This document shows positions 1 through 10,881 of a stretch of 64,000 nucleotides of DNA, one piece after another. Location: NCBI RefSeq assembly GCF_001422885.1, contig NZ_LMMZ01000037.1, positions 64,105 through 128,104 on the forward strand. The letters run 5' to 3'. The stretch comes from Methylobacterium sp. Leaf104. GTDB taxonomy: Bacteria > Pseudomonadota > Alphaproteobacteria > Rhizobiales > Beijerinckiaceae. The first letter of the stretch is position 1. Every line of letters starts with the position of its first letter. A model generated the notes under the pieces. The model had not been told where the DNA came from. It searched no databases and worked only from the letters and a program-made list of their open reading frames with translations. Made by a program: the position numbers and the translations under genes.

Positions 1-2
1 TC

Positions 3-503
3 TTCGCCTCCGTCAACGTTTCCTCGCGCCAGCTTCTGCGCCACGATCTGCTGCACGACGTGAAGACAATCCTCGCCCGCTCCGGTGTGATCCCCGGCTC
101 GCTGAAGCTGGAGATGACCGAGAGCCTGGTCATGGAGAATCCCGAATACGCGGCACAGATGCTCCACCGCATCCACGACCTCGGTGCGGGCCTGTCCCTC
201 GACGATTTCGGCACCGGCTACTCGGCGTTGTCCTACCTGCAGCGCTTCCCCTTCGACACGATCAAGATCGATCAGTCATTCGTGCGTCAGATCGCGACGG
301 GGCAGACGGCGATCCTCCGCTCCATCGTGAAGATGGCTCAGGAGCTTGGATTGTCGATCGTCGCCGAAGGCGCCGAGTCGGAAGTCGACACCCAGATCCT
401 GTTCGAGCTGGGCTGCGACTATGCTCAAGGCTTTGCCTTCGGAGAACCGATGTCGATGCTCCAGGCCAGGCAGTTGCTCGGTGCGGCGCCGGAAGCCGCC
501 TGA
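3..503 (+). CDS. EAL-domain c-di-GMP phosphodiesterase, C-terminal part
   Basis: The gene is open at the left edge, so only the last ~166 residues are seen. They match the second half of an EAL domain, which hydrolyses cyclic di-GMP. Visible conserved blocks are LEMTES near the start, DDFGTGYS (the Asp pair that binds metal), IKIDQSFV (conserved Lys), IVAEGAES (catalytic Glu region) and GCDYAQGFAF near the end. All the metal- and substrate-binding residues in this half are present, so the domain is probably active. The EAL motif itself and any sensor, GGDEF or membrane part lie outside the window. No partner gene is visible; the next gene starts 130 bases later. The family call is confident; the signal and full architecture are unknown. 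Confidence 0.9.
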   Translation, partial: FASVNVSSRQLLRHDLLHDVKTILARSGVIPGSLKLEMTESLVMENPEYAAQMLHRIHDLGAGLSLDDFGTGYSALSYLQRFPFDTIKIDQSFVRQIATGQTAILRSIVKMAQELGLSIVAEGAESEVDTQILFELGCDYAQGFAFGEPMSMLQARQLLGAAPEAA

Positions 504-633
504 GAGAGATCGACGGGATGCTCGCATCCTGCGGCATTCGCTTAAACCTCCCTTAACCATGATCCCCCATTCTCAGCCTCGAGTTGATGTGTGGGCGGCA
601 GGGCGCGATGCGCTGGCCGAGGGAGATGGCGTC

Positions 634-990
634 ATGGCGCAGGCAGCGTTGCGGATCGTGGATGACGAGATCGACACCGGCCTCGTCCGGCGTTTGATGG
701 CGCGCCCGCTCCGCACAGCTCCCGAACCGGCGCCGATCGTTCCGGACGCTCCAGTTCGCCCGGTGCCCGCGACCGAAGCGATGCCGGCATCTGCGTCAGG
801 CGAGGTGTCCCGACTGAAGGCCGAGGTCATGGTGATGAAGGCCGTCCTTGGGGCCGAGCGGCGTGAGTCGGAGCGTCTCCGGGCCTGCATCAGCCGCATC
901 GACGGCGCCGAGCCGCTGTCTCCGGAAGCCCAGGCGGTTCGCGACCGCTGGGCGGCTCTCGTCGACCATCTGCTCAACGAACCGCGCTGA
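634..990 (+). CDS. Small hypothetical protein with helical C-terminus
   Basis: This encodes 118 residues that I do not recognise. The start at 634 was chosen because GAGGGAG lies just upstream; an in-frame ATG at 559 would add 25 residues. The first part is acidic (RIVDDEIDTG) and is followed by a Pro/Ala-rich linker (residues ~30-50). Residues ~55-115 look like a charged helix with a possible coiled coil, from SRLKAEVMVMKAVLG to the end. There is no signal peptide or membrane segment. It stands alone between the EAL gene and the reductase-like gene, both on the same strand. Codon use matches its neighbours, which supports a real gene. Function is unknown. Confidence 0.6.
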   Translation: MAQAALRIVDDEIDTGLVRRLMARPLRTAPEPAPIVPDAPVRPVPATEAMPASASGEVSRLKAEVMVMKAVLGAERRESERLRACISRIDGAEPLSPEAQAVRDRWAALVDHLLNEPR

Positions 991-1058
991 GACGTGAGGG
1001 TCGTCGCTCGACCCCGCTGAACGCCGCCCGTCCCTTTCCCCACCACTGAAGGACGACC

Positions 1059-2003
1059 ATGAGCGCCCGCTGCTCGCTCGTCGTCAACGGCAAGTCCGTG
1101 CGCGTCTCCACCGGGGATACCCCGATGGAGGCCGCCCTCGCCGATGGGATGATCGCTCCCCTGCCCGGCCCTGGAAGCCAGGGTTCCGGCCCTGCGCCAC
1201 GCCGAGCGCAGAGCCGTGCTCACCGCGGGGAGTCCATCAAGCTCTCGCTGCCTCGAGCGGCGGCGATCGAGCCGCCCTCGCGCCTCGTGCTGCCGAGCCG
1301 TCCGACCGCGGTCCAGAAACGGAGCGGTACGGTCACCGAGTTCATCGCGCTCGGGCCGCACACCTTCCAGGTCGTGGTCACGATCACGCGCCGCCTCGCC
1401 CTGGAGCCGGGCCACGGCGTCGACGTGACTTTCGAGAACTTTGCGCCCGTCACCTTGAGCCCGACCCTGCGCGTCGATGGATCTGCGGAACTCAACGAGC
1501 TGGTCTTTCATATCCATCAGGACCGCGAAGGCTTCGGTCTCGGCCATGAACTGGTCGAGGCGCTGGAGCTCGATCATCCGGTGAAAGTGAAAGGCCCCGT
1601 CGGACGCGGCTTCTATCGAGCCGGTGGCGGACGCCTCGTGCTGGTCGCTTCCGAGACGGGCTTTGCCCCGATCTGGTCGATCGCGCATGCCGCGCGGTAC
1701 ATCGAGCCCGCTCGCGAGATCATCCTCATCGTCGGCGCGCGCAATCCCCTGGACCTCTACATGCGCCCGGCTCTCGACTGGCTGCGCGCGACCGGCGTCA
1801 CCCGGATCGTCACGGTCTCGGACCGGACCCGCCAGCGTCCACCAGAGGTTCGTCCTGGCCCGCTGACCGCTCACCTTCCGTGCCTGCGCAGCACCGATGT
1901 CGTCCACGTCGCCGGCGATGCCTCGACGGTGGGCGCCGTCGAGGTCTTGGCGGCCACGACCGGCGCCCGCTGCCATCCCATTCTGATCGACGCAGGCATC
2001 TGA
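1059..2003 (+). CDS. Ferredoxin-reductase-like protein with degenerate 2Fe-2S domain
   Basis: A 314-residue protein with the layout of phenol-hydroxylase or CDP-6-deoxy-glucoseen reductases: a plant-type ferredoxin domain, an FAD-binding barrel and an NAD(P)-binding domain. The start is supported by AAGGA six bases before the ATG. The first ~35 residues (SLVVNGKSVRVSTGDT, then MEAALADG) look like the start of a 2Fe-2S ferredoxin, but the Cys-x4-Cys-x2-Cys loop is absent and replaced by a Gly/Pro/Arg-rich stretch. The expected FAD motif RxYS is also not recognisable. The C-terminal half keeps ETGFAPIWSIAHAA (nucleotide loop) and VHVAGDASTVGA. It may be a reductase that lost its cluster, or a decaying gene. 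No oxygenase partner is nearby. Substrate is unknown. Confidence 0.65.
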   Translation: MSARCSLVVNGKSVRVSTGDTPMEAALADGMIAPLPGPGSQGSGPAPRRAQSRAHRGESIKLSLPRAAAIEPPSRLVLPSRPTAVQKRSGTVTEFIALGPHTFQVVVTITRRLALEPGHGVDVTFENFAPVTLSPTLRVDGSAELNELVFHIHQDREGFGLGHELVEALELDHPVKVKGPVGRGFYRAGGGRLVLVASETGFAPIWSIAHAARYIEPAREIILIVGARNPLDLYMRPALDWLRATGVTRIVTVSDRTRQRPPEVRPGPLTAHLPCLRSTDVVHVAGDASTVGAVEVLAATTGARCHPILIDAGI

Positions 2004-2035
2004 AACTTCCCGCCACCCGGCACAGGTCTCAGAAC

Positions 2036-2076
2036 GAAACGAGGCGCATCCCGGCCGACGGGATGCGCCTCGTTTC
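2036..2076. terminator. Strong bidirectional terminator between convergent genes
   Basis: There is a perfect 17-bp inverted repeat: left arm 2036-2052, 7-base loop, right arm 2060-2076. It starts GAAACGAGG and ends CCTCGTTTC. The outer A/T-rich ends give a short T stretch in both directions. It lies between the convergent reductase-like gene and glgP, so it probably ends both transcripts. Confidence 0.85.
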
Positions 2077-2135
2077 GCTTGGGGGTTGCCGGCCTTGAGA
2101 GACCGGTCCCCATGGCGGGAGCCGAGCGCTCCTGA

Positions 2136-4679
2136 TCAACCGAGACGGACGCGCCAGATCTCCTCGGCATACTCGCGCATGGAGCGGTCGGAGGAGAACC
2201 ACGCCATCCGTGCGGTGTTGAGGATCGCTGTCCGCCACCAGGCCTTCGGATCGTTCCAGGCCTGGTCCACGGAACGCTGCACTCGCCAGTAATCGTCGAA
2301 ATCGACGGTCAGGAGATAGCGGTCGTTGTGGCGCAGATCGTCGACGATCGGCCGGAACCGATCGGGCTGCTCGGGCGAGAAACCACCGACTGCGATGAAG
2401 TCGAGGGCGGCCTTCAGGCGCGGCGAGGCCGCGATCGCCGCCTCGGCGTAGTTCGGCTCGGCCATTCGGGCCTGCACCCCGGCCGCATCCAGGCCGAAGA
2501 TGAAGATGTTGTCGGCGCCGACGTGATCCCGGATCTCGATGTTCGCACCATCGAGGGTGCCGATCGTCAGCGCGCCGTTGAGGGCGAGCTTCATGTTGCC
2601 AGTGCCCGAGGCTTCCATCCCGGCGGTCGAGATCTGCTCGGATAGGTCGGCGGCCGGGATGATCGCCTCGGCGAGGCTGACCGAGTAGTTCGGCAGGAAG
2701 ACCACCTTCAGTCGACCAGCCACGTCGGGATCGGAGTTCACGACCTTGGCGACGTCGCAGGCGAGCTTGATGATGAGCTTGGCCTGTACATAGCTCGGCG
2801 CCGCCTTGCCGCCGAAGATCTTCACCCGGGGTGTCCAATTGGCTTTCGGATCAGCCTTGATCGCCTGATAGAGGGCGACGGTTTCGATCACGTTCAGCAG
2901 CTGGCGTTTGTATTCATGGATGCGCTTGATCTGCACGTCGAAGAGAGCTGACGGATCGATGCTGATCCCGGTGCGGTCTGCGACGACCTGGGCCAGGGCG
3001 ACCTTCCGGGCGCGCCGCATGGCGGCATAGCGGGACTGGAAATTCGAATCCGAGGCGACCTCGGCCAGCCCAGTGAGCAGTTCGGGCGTGTCGAGCACTT
3101 CCGGTCCGACGGCCTCGATGGCGAGGGCCGTGAGCTCGGGATTGGCGTTGTGGAGCCAGCGCCGAAAAGTGATCCCATTGGTCTTGTTGACGATCTTGTC
3201 GGTGTCGAGGGCGTGCAGGTCCTTGAACACGGTCGAGCGCATCAGGTCGGTGTGCAGGGCGGAGACACCGTTCACCCGTCGAGCGCCGAGGAAGGCCAGA
3301 TGGCCCATGCGAACCCGCTTTCCATGGGTCTCGTCGATGAGCGAGACGGCGGCGAGCTTCTCTGCGGAGCCACGGCCCTGCTTGCCCTGCTCCTCCAAGT
3401 GCATCCAGTTGATCAAGTAGATGATCTGCATGTGGCGCGGCAGCACCCGTTCCATCAGCTCGACCGGCCACGTCTCCAGCGCCTCGGGCAGGAGCGTGTG
3501 GTTGGTGTAGCCCAGCGTGTGGGTGGTGACGTGCCAGGCATCCTCCCAATTGAAGCCGTGATCCTCGAGGAGGAGCCGCATCAACTCCGGCACCGCGATG
3601 GCGGGGTGCGTATCGTTCAATTGAATCGCGGCGTGGTCGGGCAGGGAGCGGAGGTCTCCGCGCTCCGCCACGTGACGGCGCACGAGGTCCTGGAGTGATG
3701 CCGAGGTGAAGAAGTATTCCTGCCGGAGGCGCAGTTCCTGGCCTTCCATCGACGAATCGCTCGGATAGAGCACCCGCGAGATCGCCTCGGCGCGCGCCCG
3801 GCTTGCCACCGCACCGACATGGTCGCCGCCGTTGAAGCGGGCGAGTTCGATCGGGGCCTCGGCCTCGGCCTTCCAGAGACGCAGCGTGTTCACGTGGCGT
3901 CCGCGCCAGCCAACCACGGGCACGTCGTGGGCCACGGCCCGCACCGTCTCGGCCGGGTGCCAGTGCCGACGGATCACACCTTCAGAGATCGACGACATGG
4001 TGACGTGACCGCCGAAGCCGATGGTGTAGGTCGCCTCGGGCCTTATGAATTCCCAAGGATTTCCCTCGGCGAGCCAGGTCTCCGGGGCCTCCTTCTGCCA
4101 TCCATCCTCCAGGGACTGCCGAAACAGGCCATGGTCGTAGCGGATACCGTAGCCGATCGCCGGGATCGATAGGCTCGCCATGCTTTCCATGAAGCAGGCG
4201 GCAAGACGGCCGAGGCCCCCATTGCCCAGCGCGGCGTCCGGCTCGGCCGCTTCCACGTCGCCCAGTTCGACGCCGAGTTCGCGCAGGGCCGCACGGGTGG
4301 TGTCGACGAGGCCGAGATTGTTCATGGCGTCCGAGAGAAGGCGCCCGATCAGGAATTCGAGGGAGAGGTAATAGACACGCTTGTTCGGGATCGACGCGTC
4401 ACCGTCGAGGCAGGAATCGACGATCCGGTCGCGCAGGGCGAGCGCCGTCGCGGCGAACCAATCGCGCTCGCGGGCGGTCCGGGGCGTCTTGCCGATGGCG
4501 TAGGCGAGCTTCACGAGGATGGCCTCTCGCAGATCGGCCACCGCGTCGCCGGAGGGCCTCGCGACCGGCCGGGTCCGTCCCTGCGTGAGGGGCGCGCCCA
4601 TCCGCCCCGTCACGTCCGGGCCAGCCATGGACGCGGTGATGTCGGCATTGTCTCGTCCGATGAGTTTGTCGTTCAGCAC
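2136..4679 (-). CDS. glgP: Glycogen/starch/alpha-glucan phosphorylase
   Basis: An 847-residue cytoplasmic PLP enzyme (GT35) that releases glucose 1-phosphate from the non-reducing ends of glycogen. The family is usually 800-850 residues, so it is full length. It carries the pyridoxal-phosphate signature EASGTGNMKLALNGA around residue 695, with the Lys that binds PLP, followed by GTLDGANIE. It also has YYLSLEFLIGR and DAALGNGGLGRLAACF in the N-terminal half. The GTG start at 4679 has GGGGGA eight bases upstream. It is divergent from the GH13 alpha-glucosidase gene and convergent with the reductase-like gene. A 28-bp imperfect palindrome ~45 bases upstream may be an operator. Function is clear from sequence; regulation is inferred. 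Confidence 0.97.
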   Translation of the reverse strand: MLNDKLIGRDNADITASMAGPDVTGRMGAPLTQGRTRPVARPSGDAVADLREAILVKLAYAIGKTPRTARERDWFAATALALRDRIVDSCLDGDASIPNKRVYYLSLEFLIGRLLSDAMNNLGLVDTTRAALRELGVELGDVEAAEPDAALGNGGLGRLAACFMESMASLSIPAIGYGIRYDHGLFRQSLEDGWQKEAPETWLAEGNPWEFIRPEATYTIGFGGHVTMSSISEGVIRRHWHPAETVRAVAHDVPVVGWRGRHVNTLRLWKAEAEAPIELARFNGGDHVGAVASRARAEAISRVLYPSDSSMEGQELRLRQEYFFTSASLQDLVRRHVAERGDLRSLPDHAAIQLNDTHPAIAVPELMRLLLEDHGFNWEDAWHVTTHTLGYTNHTLLPEALETWPVELMERVLPRHMQIIYLINWMHLEEQGKQGRGSAEKLAAVSLIDETHGKRVRMGHLAFLGARRVNGVSALHTDLMRSTVFKDLHALDTDKIVNKTNGITFRRWLHNANPELTALAIEAVGPEVLDTPELLTGLAEVASDSNFQSRYAAMRRARKVALAQVVADRTGISIDPSALFDVQIKRIHEYKRQLLNVIETVALYQAIKADPKANWTPRVKIFGGKAAPSYVQAKLIIKLACDVAKVVNSDPDVAGRLKVVFLPNYSVSLAEAIIPAADLSEQISTAGMEASGTGNMKLALNGALTIGTLDGANIEIRDHVGADNIFIFGLDAAGVQARMAEPNYAEAAIAASPRLKAALDFIAVGGFSPEQPDRFRPIVDDLRHNDRYLLTVDFDDYWRVQRSVDQAWNDPKAWWRTAILNTARMAWFSSDRSMREYAEEIWRVRLG

Positions 4680-5158
4680 GTCTCAAGTCCCCCTTCTCGG
4701 CCGTGAAACTCGGTAGTCGTGTCCGGAATGACAACCCCGGGGTGGTCGTTCCCGTCGCTACACACGTTCCGCGCACGGCCTCGTCCCCGTCGTCGCGTGT
4801 CACGATCCGGCGCTGCTCCGCGAACGCGAGATCTCCATGGCTTGGCGTCCAATCCTGGCGCCGGGGCGGTTACTCCGCACTTCACCAATCCTGAGAAATC
4901 TCTACTTCTTCAGAGTGCCGTACCTTGCTTGCCTGAGCATGCCCTCACTGAAGTGAATGTCTCTGCCGCTAGACCTGCGTCCAAGATCGGAGCCGGTCCT
5001 GTGCTGCCCGACAGTCCCAGCCAAACCGCGCGGGAATGAGACCACACCACGTTCGAATATTGTCTGAACGACATCGTCCGCCGACGGGTCGCGAAACGTG
5101 TCGGCAGTCGCTAGGGTCCGCCCGGGACGCGCCCGGGACGCGTCGCCGGAGGGATGGC
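4680..5158. other. Divergent intergenic region, glgP / alpha-glucosidase
   Basis: These 479 bases separate two divergent genes and should hold both promoters. The only clear structure is the imperfect palindrome at 4725-4752. No EcfG-type promoter (GGAAC plus CGTT at 16-17 bases) is present in either direction. A + strand open frame at 4719-5039 has no recognisable protein features or ribosome site, and I do not call it a gene. Confidence 0.6.
4725..4752. promoter_or_regulatory. Imperfect palindrome upstream of glgP, possible operator
   Basis: A 28-bp inverted repeat is centred on CCCCGGGG, with outer arms GGAATGAC and GTCGTTCC. The arms pair throughout if four G-T type mismatches are allowed. 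It lies 46-73 bases before the glgP start codon, where an operator or a leader hairpin could act. The regulator is unknown and the element is inferred only from symmetry and position. Confidence 0.4.
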
Positions 5159-6754
5159 ATGGCAGACACGGTCTGGTGGAAGCGCGGCACGGTCTATCAG
5201 GTGTACCCGCGCTCGTTCCAAGACAGCGACGGCGATGGAATAGGGGATCTGCGTGGGATCACCCGCCGGCTCGACTATCTCGCCTGGCTCGGCGTCGATG
5301 CCGTCTGGATCTCGCCATTCTATCCCTCGCCGATGGCCGATTTCGGCTACGACGTCGCCGATTACTGTGGCGTCGATCCCCTGTTCGGAACGCTGGCTGA
5401 TTTCGAGGCGCTCATCGCCGAGGCACATTTTCGCCGGCTCAAGGTCATCCTCGACTTCGTTCCGAACCACACCTCGATCGCTCATCCCTGGTTCGCGGAG
5501 AGCCGGGCGTCGCGCACGAACCCGAAGCGCGATTGGTACATCTGGCGCGATCCGGCCCCCGATGGGGGCCCACCCAACAATTGGATCAGCAATTTCGGCG
5601 GCCCCGCATGGACCCGCGACGAGGCCACGGGGCAATATTACTATCACGCCTTCCTGCGCGAGCAGCCGGATCTGAACTGGCGCAACCCGGATGTGCGGGC
5701 CGCGATGCACGATGCGCTTCGCTTCTGGCTCGACCGCGACGTCGATGGCTTCCGCGTCGACGTGATCTGGCATCTGATGAAGGATGAGGGATTTCGCGAC
5801 AATCCGGAGAATCCGGGTTTCGGACCTGGACAGGCGGAGATCAATCGCTTCGCTCAGGTCTATTCGGCCGACCGGCCGGAGGTGTTCGACGTCATCGCGG
5901 AGATGCGGGCGGTGCTAGCGCCTTACGGCGAGCGCGTACTCATCGGCGAGATCTATCTCCCCGTCGAACGTCTCGTGGCATATTACGGCGCTGACCTCGC
6001 AGGCGTCGACCTGCCCTTCAACTTCCAACTCATCCAGACTCCATGGAACGCCCGCTCGGTGGCCGATCTCGTGGTGTCCTACGAGGAGGCCCTGCCCCCG
6101 GGCGGATGGCCCAACTGGGTCCTCGGCAATCACGATCAGCCAAGGATCGCCGCGCGGGTCGGCCCCGACCAGGCCGCCATCGCAGCGATGCTGCTCCTCA
6201 CCCTGCGCGGCACGCCGACACTCTACTACGGCGATGAACTCGGGCTCGCCCAGGTGAGCATTCCACCGGAGCGCGTCCAGGACCCCTGGGAACACAACGA
6301 GCCGGGCCACGGGCGCGATCCGGAACGCACGCCGATGCAGTGGGACGATTCTCTGAATGCCGGCTTCAGCACGGCTGAACCCTGGCTTCCTCAGACCACC
6401 GACGCCGCCATCCGCAACGTCGAATATCAGCGCGACGACGCACGGTCGCTGCTCACCCTGTATCGTCGCCTGCTGCGCCTGCGCCGGGATCACACCGCAC
6501 TCGCGACCGGAACGTTCAGAAGTCTGCCCGCCACGACGGATTTCGTCTTTGCCTACGAACGTCAGGACGGTGCCACAAAGCTGCGCATACTGTTGAACTT
6601 CAGTGCATTGCAGCAGGTGATCGTCATCACCGATCCGGAGGAAAACCGCTGGTCCGTTCTGCTCTCGACGCATGCGGCTCGCACGGGCGGCGGGGCCGAC
6701 GCCACGATCATCCTCGAGGGGAATGAGGGTGTGATCCTCATCCAGGCGGCTTAG
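5159..6754 (+). CDS. GH13 alpha-glucosidase (maltase / oligo-1,6-glucosidase type)
   Basis: A 531-residue cytoplasmic glycoside hydrolase of family GH13, close to proteobacterial alpha-glucosidases. It should release glucose from maltose and short maltodextrins. The ATG at 5159 is chosen because GGAGGG lies just upstream and the protein then begins MADTVWWKRG, as in the family; an in-frame upstream ATG at 5036 has no good site. The four GH13 regions are intact: DFVPNHTS, GFRVDVIWH (nucleophile Asp ~199), LIGEIYLP (acid/base Glu ~263) and LGNHDQPR (Asp ~325). There is no signal peptide. It is followed by glgA on the same strand after 191 bases. Trehalose-type substrates or transglucosylation cannot be excluded. 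Confidence 0.9.
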   Translation: MADTVWWKRGTVYQVYPRSFQDSDGDGIGDLRGITRRLDYLAWLGVDAVWISPFYPSPMADFGYDVADYCGVDPLFGTLADFEALIAEAHFRRLKVILDFVPNHTSIAHPWFAESRASRTNPKRDWYIWRDPAPDGGPPNNWISNFGGPAWTRDEATGQYYYHAFLREQPDLNWRNPDVRAAMHDALRFWLDRDVDGFRVDVIWHLMKDEGFRDNPENPGFGPGQAEINRFAQVYSADRPEVFDVIAEMRAVLAPYGERVLIGEIYLPVERLVAYYGADLAGVDLPFNFQLIQTPWNARSVADLVVSYEEALPPGGWPNWVLGNHDQPRIAARVGPDQAAIAAMLLLTLRGTPTLYYGDELGLAQVSIPPERVQDPWEHNEPGHGRDPERTPMQWDDSLNAGFSTAEPWLPQTTDAAIRNVEYQRDDARSLLTLYRRLLRLRRDHTALATGTFRSLPATTDFVFAYERQDGATKLRILLNFSALQQVIVITDPEENRWSVLLSTHAARTGGGADATIILEGNEGVILIQAA

Positions 6755-6850
6755 AGAGCGAGTTTCCGAGGGCACCGACGTGTGGAAAGCGCGCACTTTT
6801 GTCCCGCTTCGAGAAAGTTCCTGAACGTGGCTTGAATTGTGCAACGCAAC

Positions 6851-6875
6851 GGAACAAAAGCCGTCTCGCTGCGTT
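6851..6875 (+). promoter_or_regulatory. EcfG-type stress promoter upstream of glgA
   Basis: The sequence GGAAC (6851-6855), 16 bases, then CGTT (6872-6875) exactly fits the known alphaproteobacterial general-stress sigma factor EcfG consensus (GGAAC-N16/17-CGTT). It lies 71 bases before the glgA start. This would place glgA under the PhyR-NepR-EcfG response. Use of the promoter is inferred. Confidence 0.7.
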
Positions 6876-6945
6876 CACGAGGTCGACGTCGATGCTGGGC
6901 TCTCGCACTCCGTTCCCGCCCCTCGCTCGACGTGGGAACGTATTC

Positions 6946-8451
6946 ATGAGCCTGTCGGATCAGCCCGATCACTTAGACCTCCATCACAGCACCCGATCCC
7001 GTCAACAGCTTCAACCCCGCATCCTCTTCGCCACCCCCGAGATGGCCGACTTCGTGAAAACGGGCGGCCTCGGCGAAGTGGCCGGTTCGCTTCCCCGGGC
7101 CCTGCGCCGGCACTACGACGTCCGTGTCCTCATTCCCGGGTATCGGCAGGTCGTCGAGCAATTCGACCACATCACGGTCGTCGCACAACTGCCCGGACAG
7201 GCCAGCATTCCTTCCTGCGACCTCGGCCTCGTGGAGACCGGCGACGGGCTCAAAGTCTATGTCATCCTCAATGCCGATCTCTACCAGCGAGACGGCACGC
7301 CCTACGGCAATGCCCAGGGCGATTTCGGTGACAACGACATCCGCTTTGCACGCCTGAGCCTCGCCGCCGCAGAGCTCGCACGTGGCATCGACCCGGCCTG
7401 GGCGGCGGACCTCCTCCACCTCAACGACTGGCAGGCCGCCCTCGCCCCCGCCTACCTCGCCTGGAGCGGGCTACGGGTGCCGAGCATCCTCACGGTCCAC
7501 AACCTCGCCTATCAGGGCGTCTTCCCACGTGAGTCCCTCGGGCGCCTCGGCGTTCCGGAGGACGCGTTCCAGATGGACGGGGTCGAGTTCTACGGCCAGC
7601 TCTCCTTCCTCAAGGCCGGGCTCTACTACGCCTCGCACGTGACCACGGTGAGCGAGACCTACGCCCGGGAAATCATCTCGCCGGAATCCGGCTGCGGCCT
7701 CGACGGGCTGCTGCGCACGCGCGCGGCGCAGGGGCGCCTTGCCGGCATCCTCAACGGCATCGATGAGAGTTGGGATCCGCGCACCGATGCGCATCTGGCC
7801 GCTCGCTTCGAGATCGACGACTGGAAGGGCAAGCGGGCCAATGCCGAGACCGTCCGGCGGCAATTCGGCCTAGCGGTTTCGCGCGGTCCACTCTTCGCCG
7901 TCGTGTCCCGCCTCGTCCACCAGAAGGGCATCGACCTGAGCATCGGCGCGGCCGAGTCCATCGTGGCCGAGGGGGGCCAATTGGTGGTGATCGGCCAGGG
8001 CGAGGGCCGCTTCGAGGGTGCGCTGCGGGACCTCGCCCGGCGTCATCCCGCCTCGGTCGGCGTCCATGTCGGTTTCGAGGAGCGCGATGCCCGCCGGATG
8101 TTCGCCGGCAGCGACTTTCTGCTGATGCCGTCGCGCTTCGAGCCCTGTGGCCTCGCTCAAATGTATGCTCAGCGCTTCGGCTCGCTGCCGATTGTCCACC
8201 GTACCGGCGGTCTCGCCGACACGGTCGAGGATGGCGTCACCGGCTTCACCTTCGGCGAAGCGTCGGCGCGGGGCTTCTCCAGCGCCATCCGCCGGGCCTT
8301 CGAGACCTTCGCGCAGAAGAAGCGCCTGAACGCCATGCGCCGGCACGCCATGTCGCGCTCGTTCGGTTGGGACCAAGCTGCCACCAACTACGCCTCGCTC
8401 TATGCCAGGGCTTTCGGCAATACCGCCGGCCTGCGCCTGCGCGCGGCCTGA
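6946..8451 (+). CDS. glgA: Glycogen synthase (ADP-glucose type)
   Basis: A 501-residue GT5 enzyme that adds glucose from ADP-glucose to the growing alpha-1,4-glucan chain. The start at 6946 (MSLSDQPDH) puts the conserved block FVKTGGLGEVAGSLP, which binds the nucleotide sugar, ~35 residues in. Earlier in-frame ATGs at 6799 and 6892 exist; the one at 6799 lies upstream of the predicted promoter. The C-terminal half has FAVVSRLVHQKGID and SRFEPCGLAQMYAQRFG, the donor-site Glu motif, then HRTGGLADTVEDG. Length is typical (about 480-500). It is preceded by an EcfG-like promoter and followed by a strong terminator. No glgC, the source of ADP-glucose, is in the window. Confidence 0.95.
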   Translation: MSLSDQPDHLDLHHSTRSRQQLQPRILFATPEMADFVKTGGLGEVAGSLPRALRRHYDVRVLIPGYRQVVEQFDHITVVAQLPGQASIPSCDLGLVETGDGLKVYVILNADLYQRDGTPYGNAQGDFGDNDIRFARLSLAAAELARGIDPAWAADLLHLNDWQAALAPAYLAWSGLRVPSILTVHNLAYQGVFPRESLGRLGVPEDAFQMDGVEFYGQLSFLKAGLYYASHVTTVSETYAREIISPESGCGLDGLLRTRAAQGRLAGILNGIDESWDPRTDAHLAARFEIDDWKGKRANAETVRRQFGLAVSRGPLFAVVSRLVHQKGIDLSIGAAESIVAEGGQLVVIGQGEGRFEGALRDLARRHPASVGVHVGFEERDARRMFAGSDFLLMPSRFEPCGLAQMYAQRFGSLPIVHRTGGLADTVEDGVTGFTFGEASARGFSSAIRRAFETFAQKKRLNAMRRHAMSRSFGWDQAATNYASLYARAFGNTAGLRLRAA

Positions 8452-8470
8452 CTTCAGGGATCACAAACGA

Positions 8471-8524
8471 CCCCAAGACGAAAAAAGCCGGTGAGTCGCC
8501 CCACCGGCTTTCTTCGTCTTGGGG
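8471..8524. terminator. Long bidirectional terminator between glgA and glgB
   Basis: A nearly perfect long hairpin. The outer arms CCCCAAGACGAA (8471-8482) and TTCGTCTTGGGG (8513-8524) pair completely. The inner arms AAGCCGGTG and CACCGGCTT pair around an 8-base loop. A run of six A on the left and T-rich sequence on the right suit termination from both sides. It sits between convergent glgA and glgB. Confidence 0.85.
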
Positions 8525-8577
8525 CCGCCCTCCTTACCGCAGGAGGGCCTGCAGGAAGGAAGGCTTTTCGGAAAAGC

Positions 8578-10881
<2,304 letters not shown>

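Noticed and set aside
1140..1290. A frameshift explaining the missing cysteines in the reductase-like gene
   Set aside because: I read the other frames over this stretch and found no Cys-x4-Cys-x2-Cys pattern, so a single frameshift does not restore the ferredoxin loop.
4719..5039. A 106-codon + strand frame in the glgP/alpha-glucosidase gap
   Set aside because: No ribosome site, Arg/Ser/Pro-rich start, no family similarity, and it overlaps the palindrome and likely promoters.
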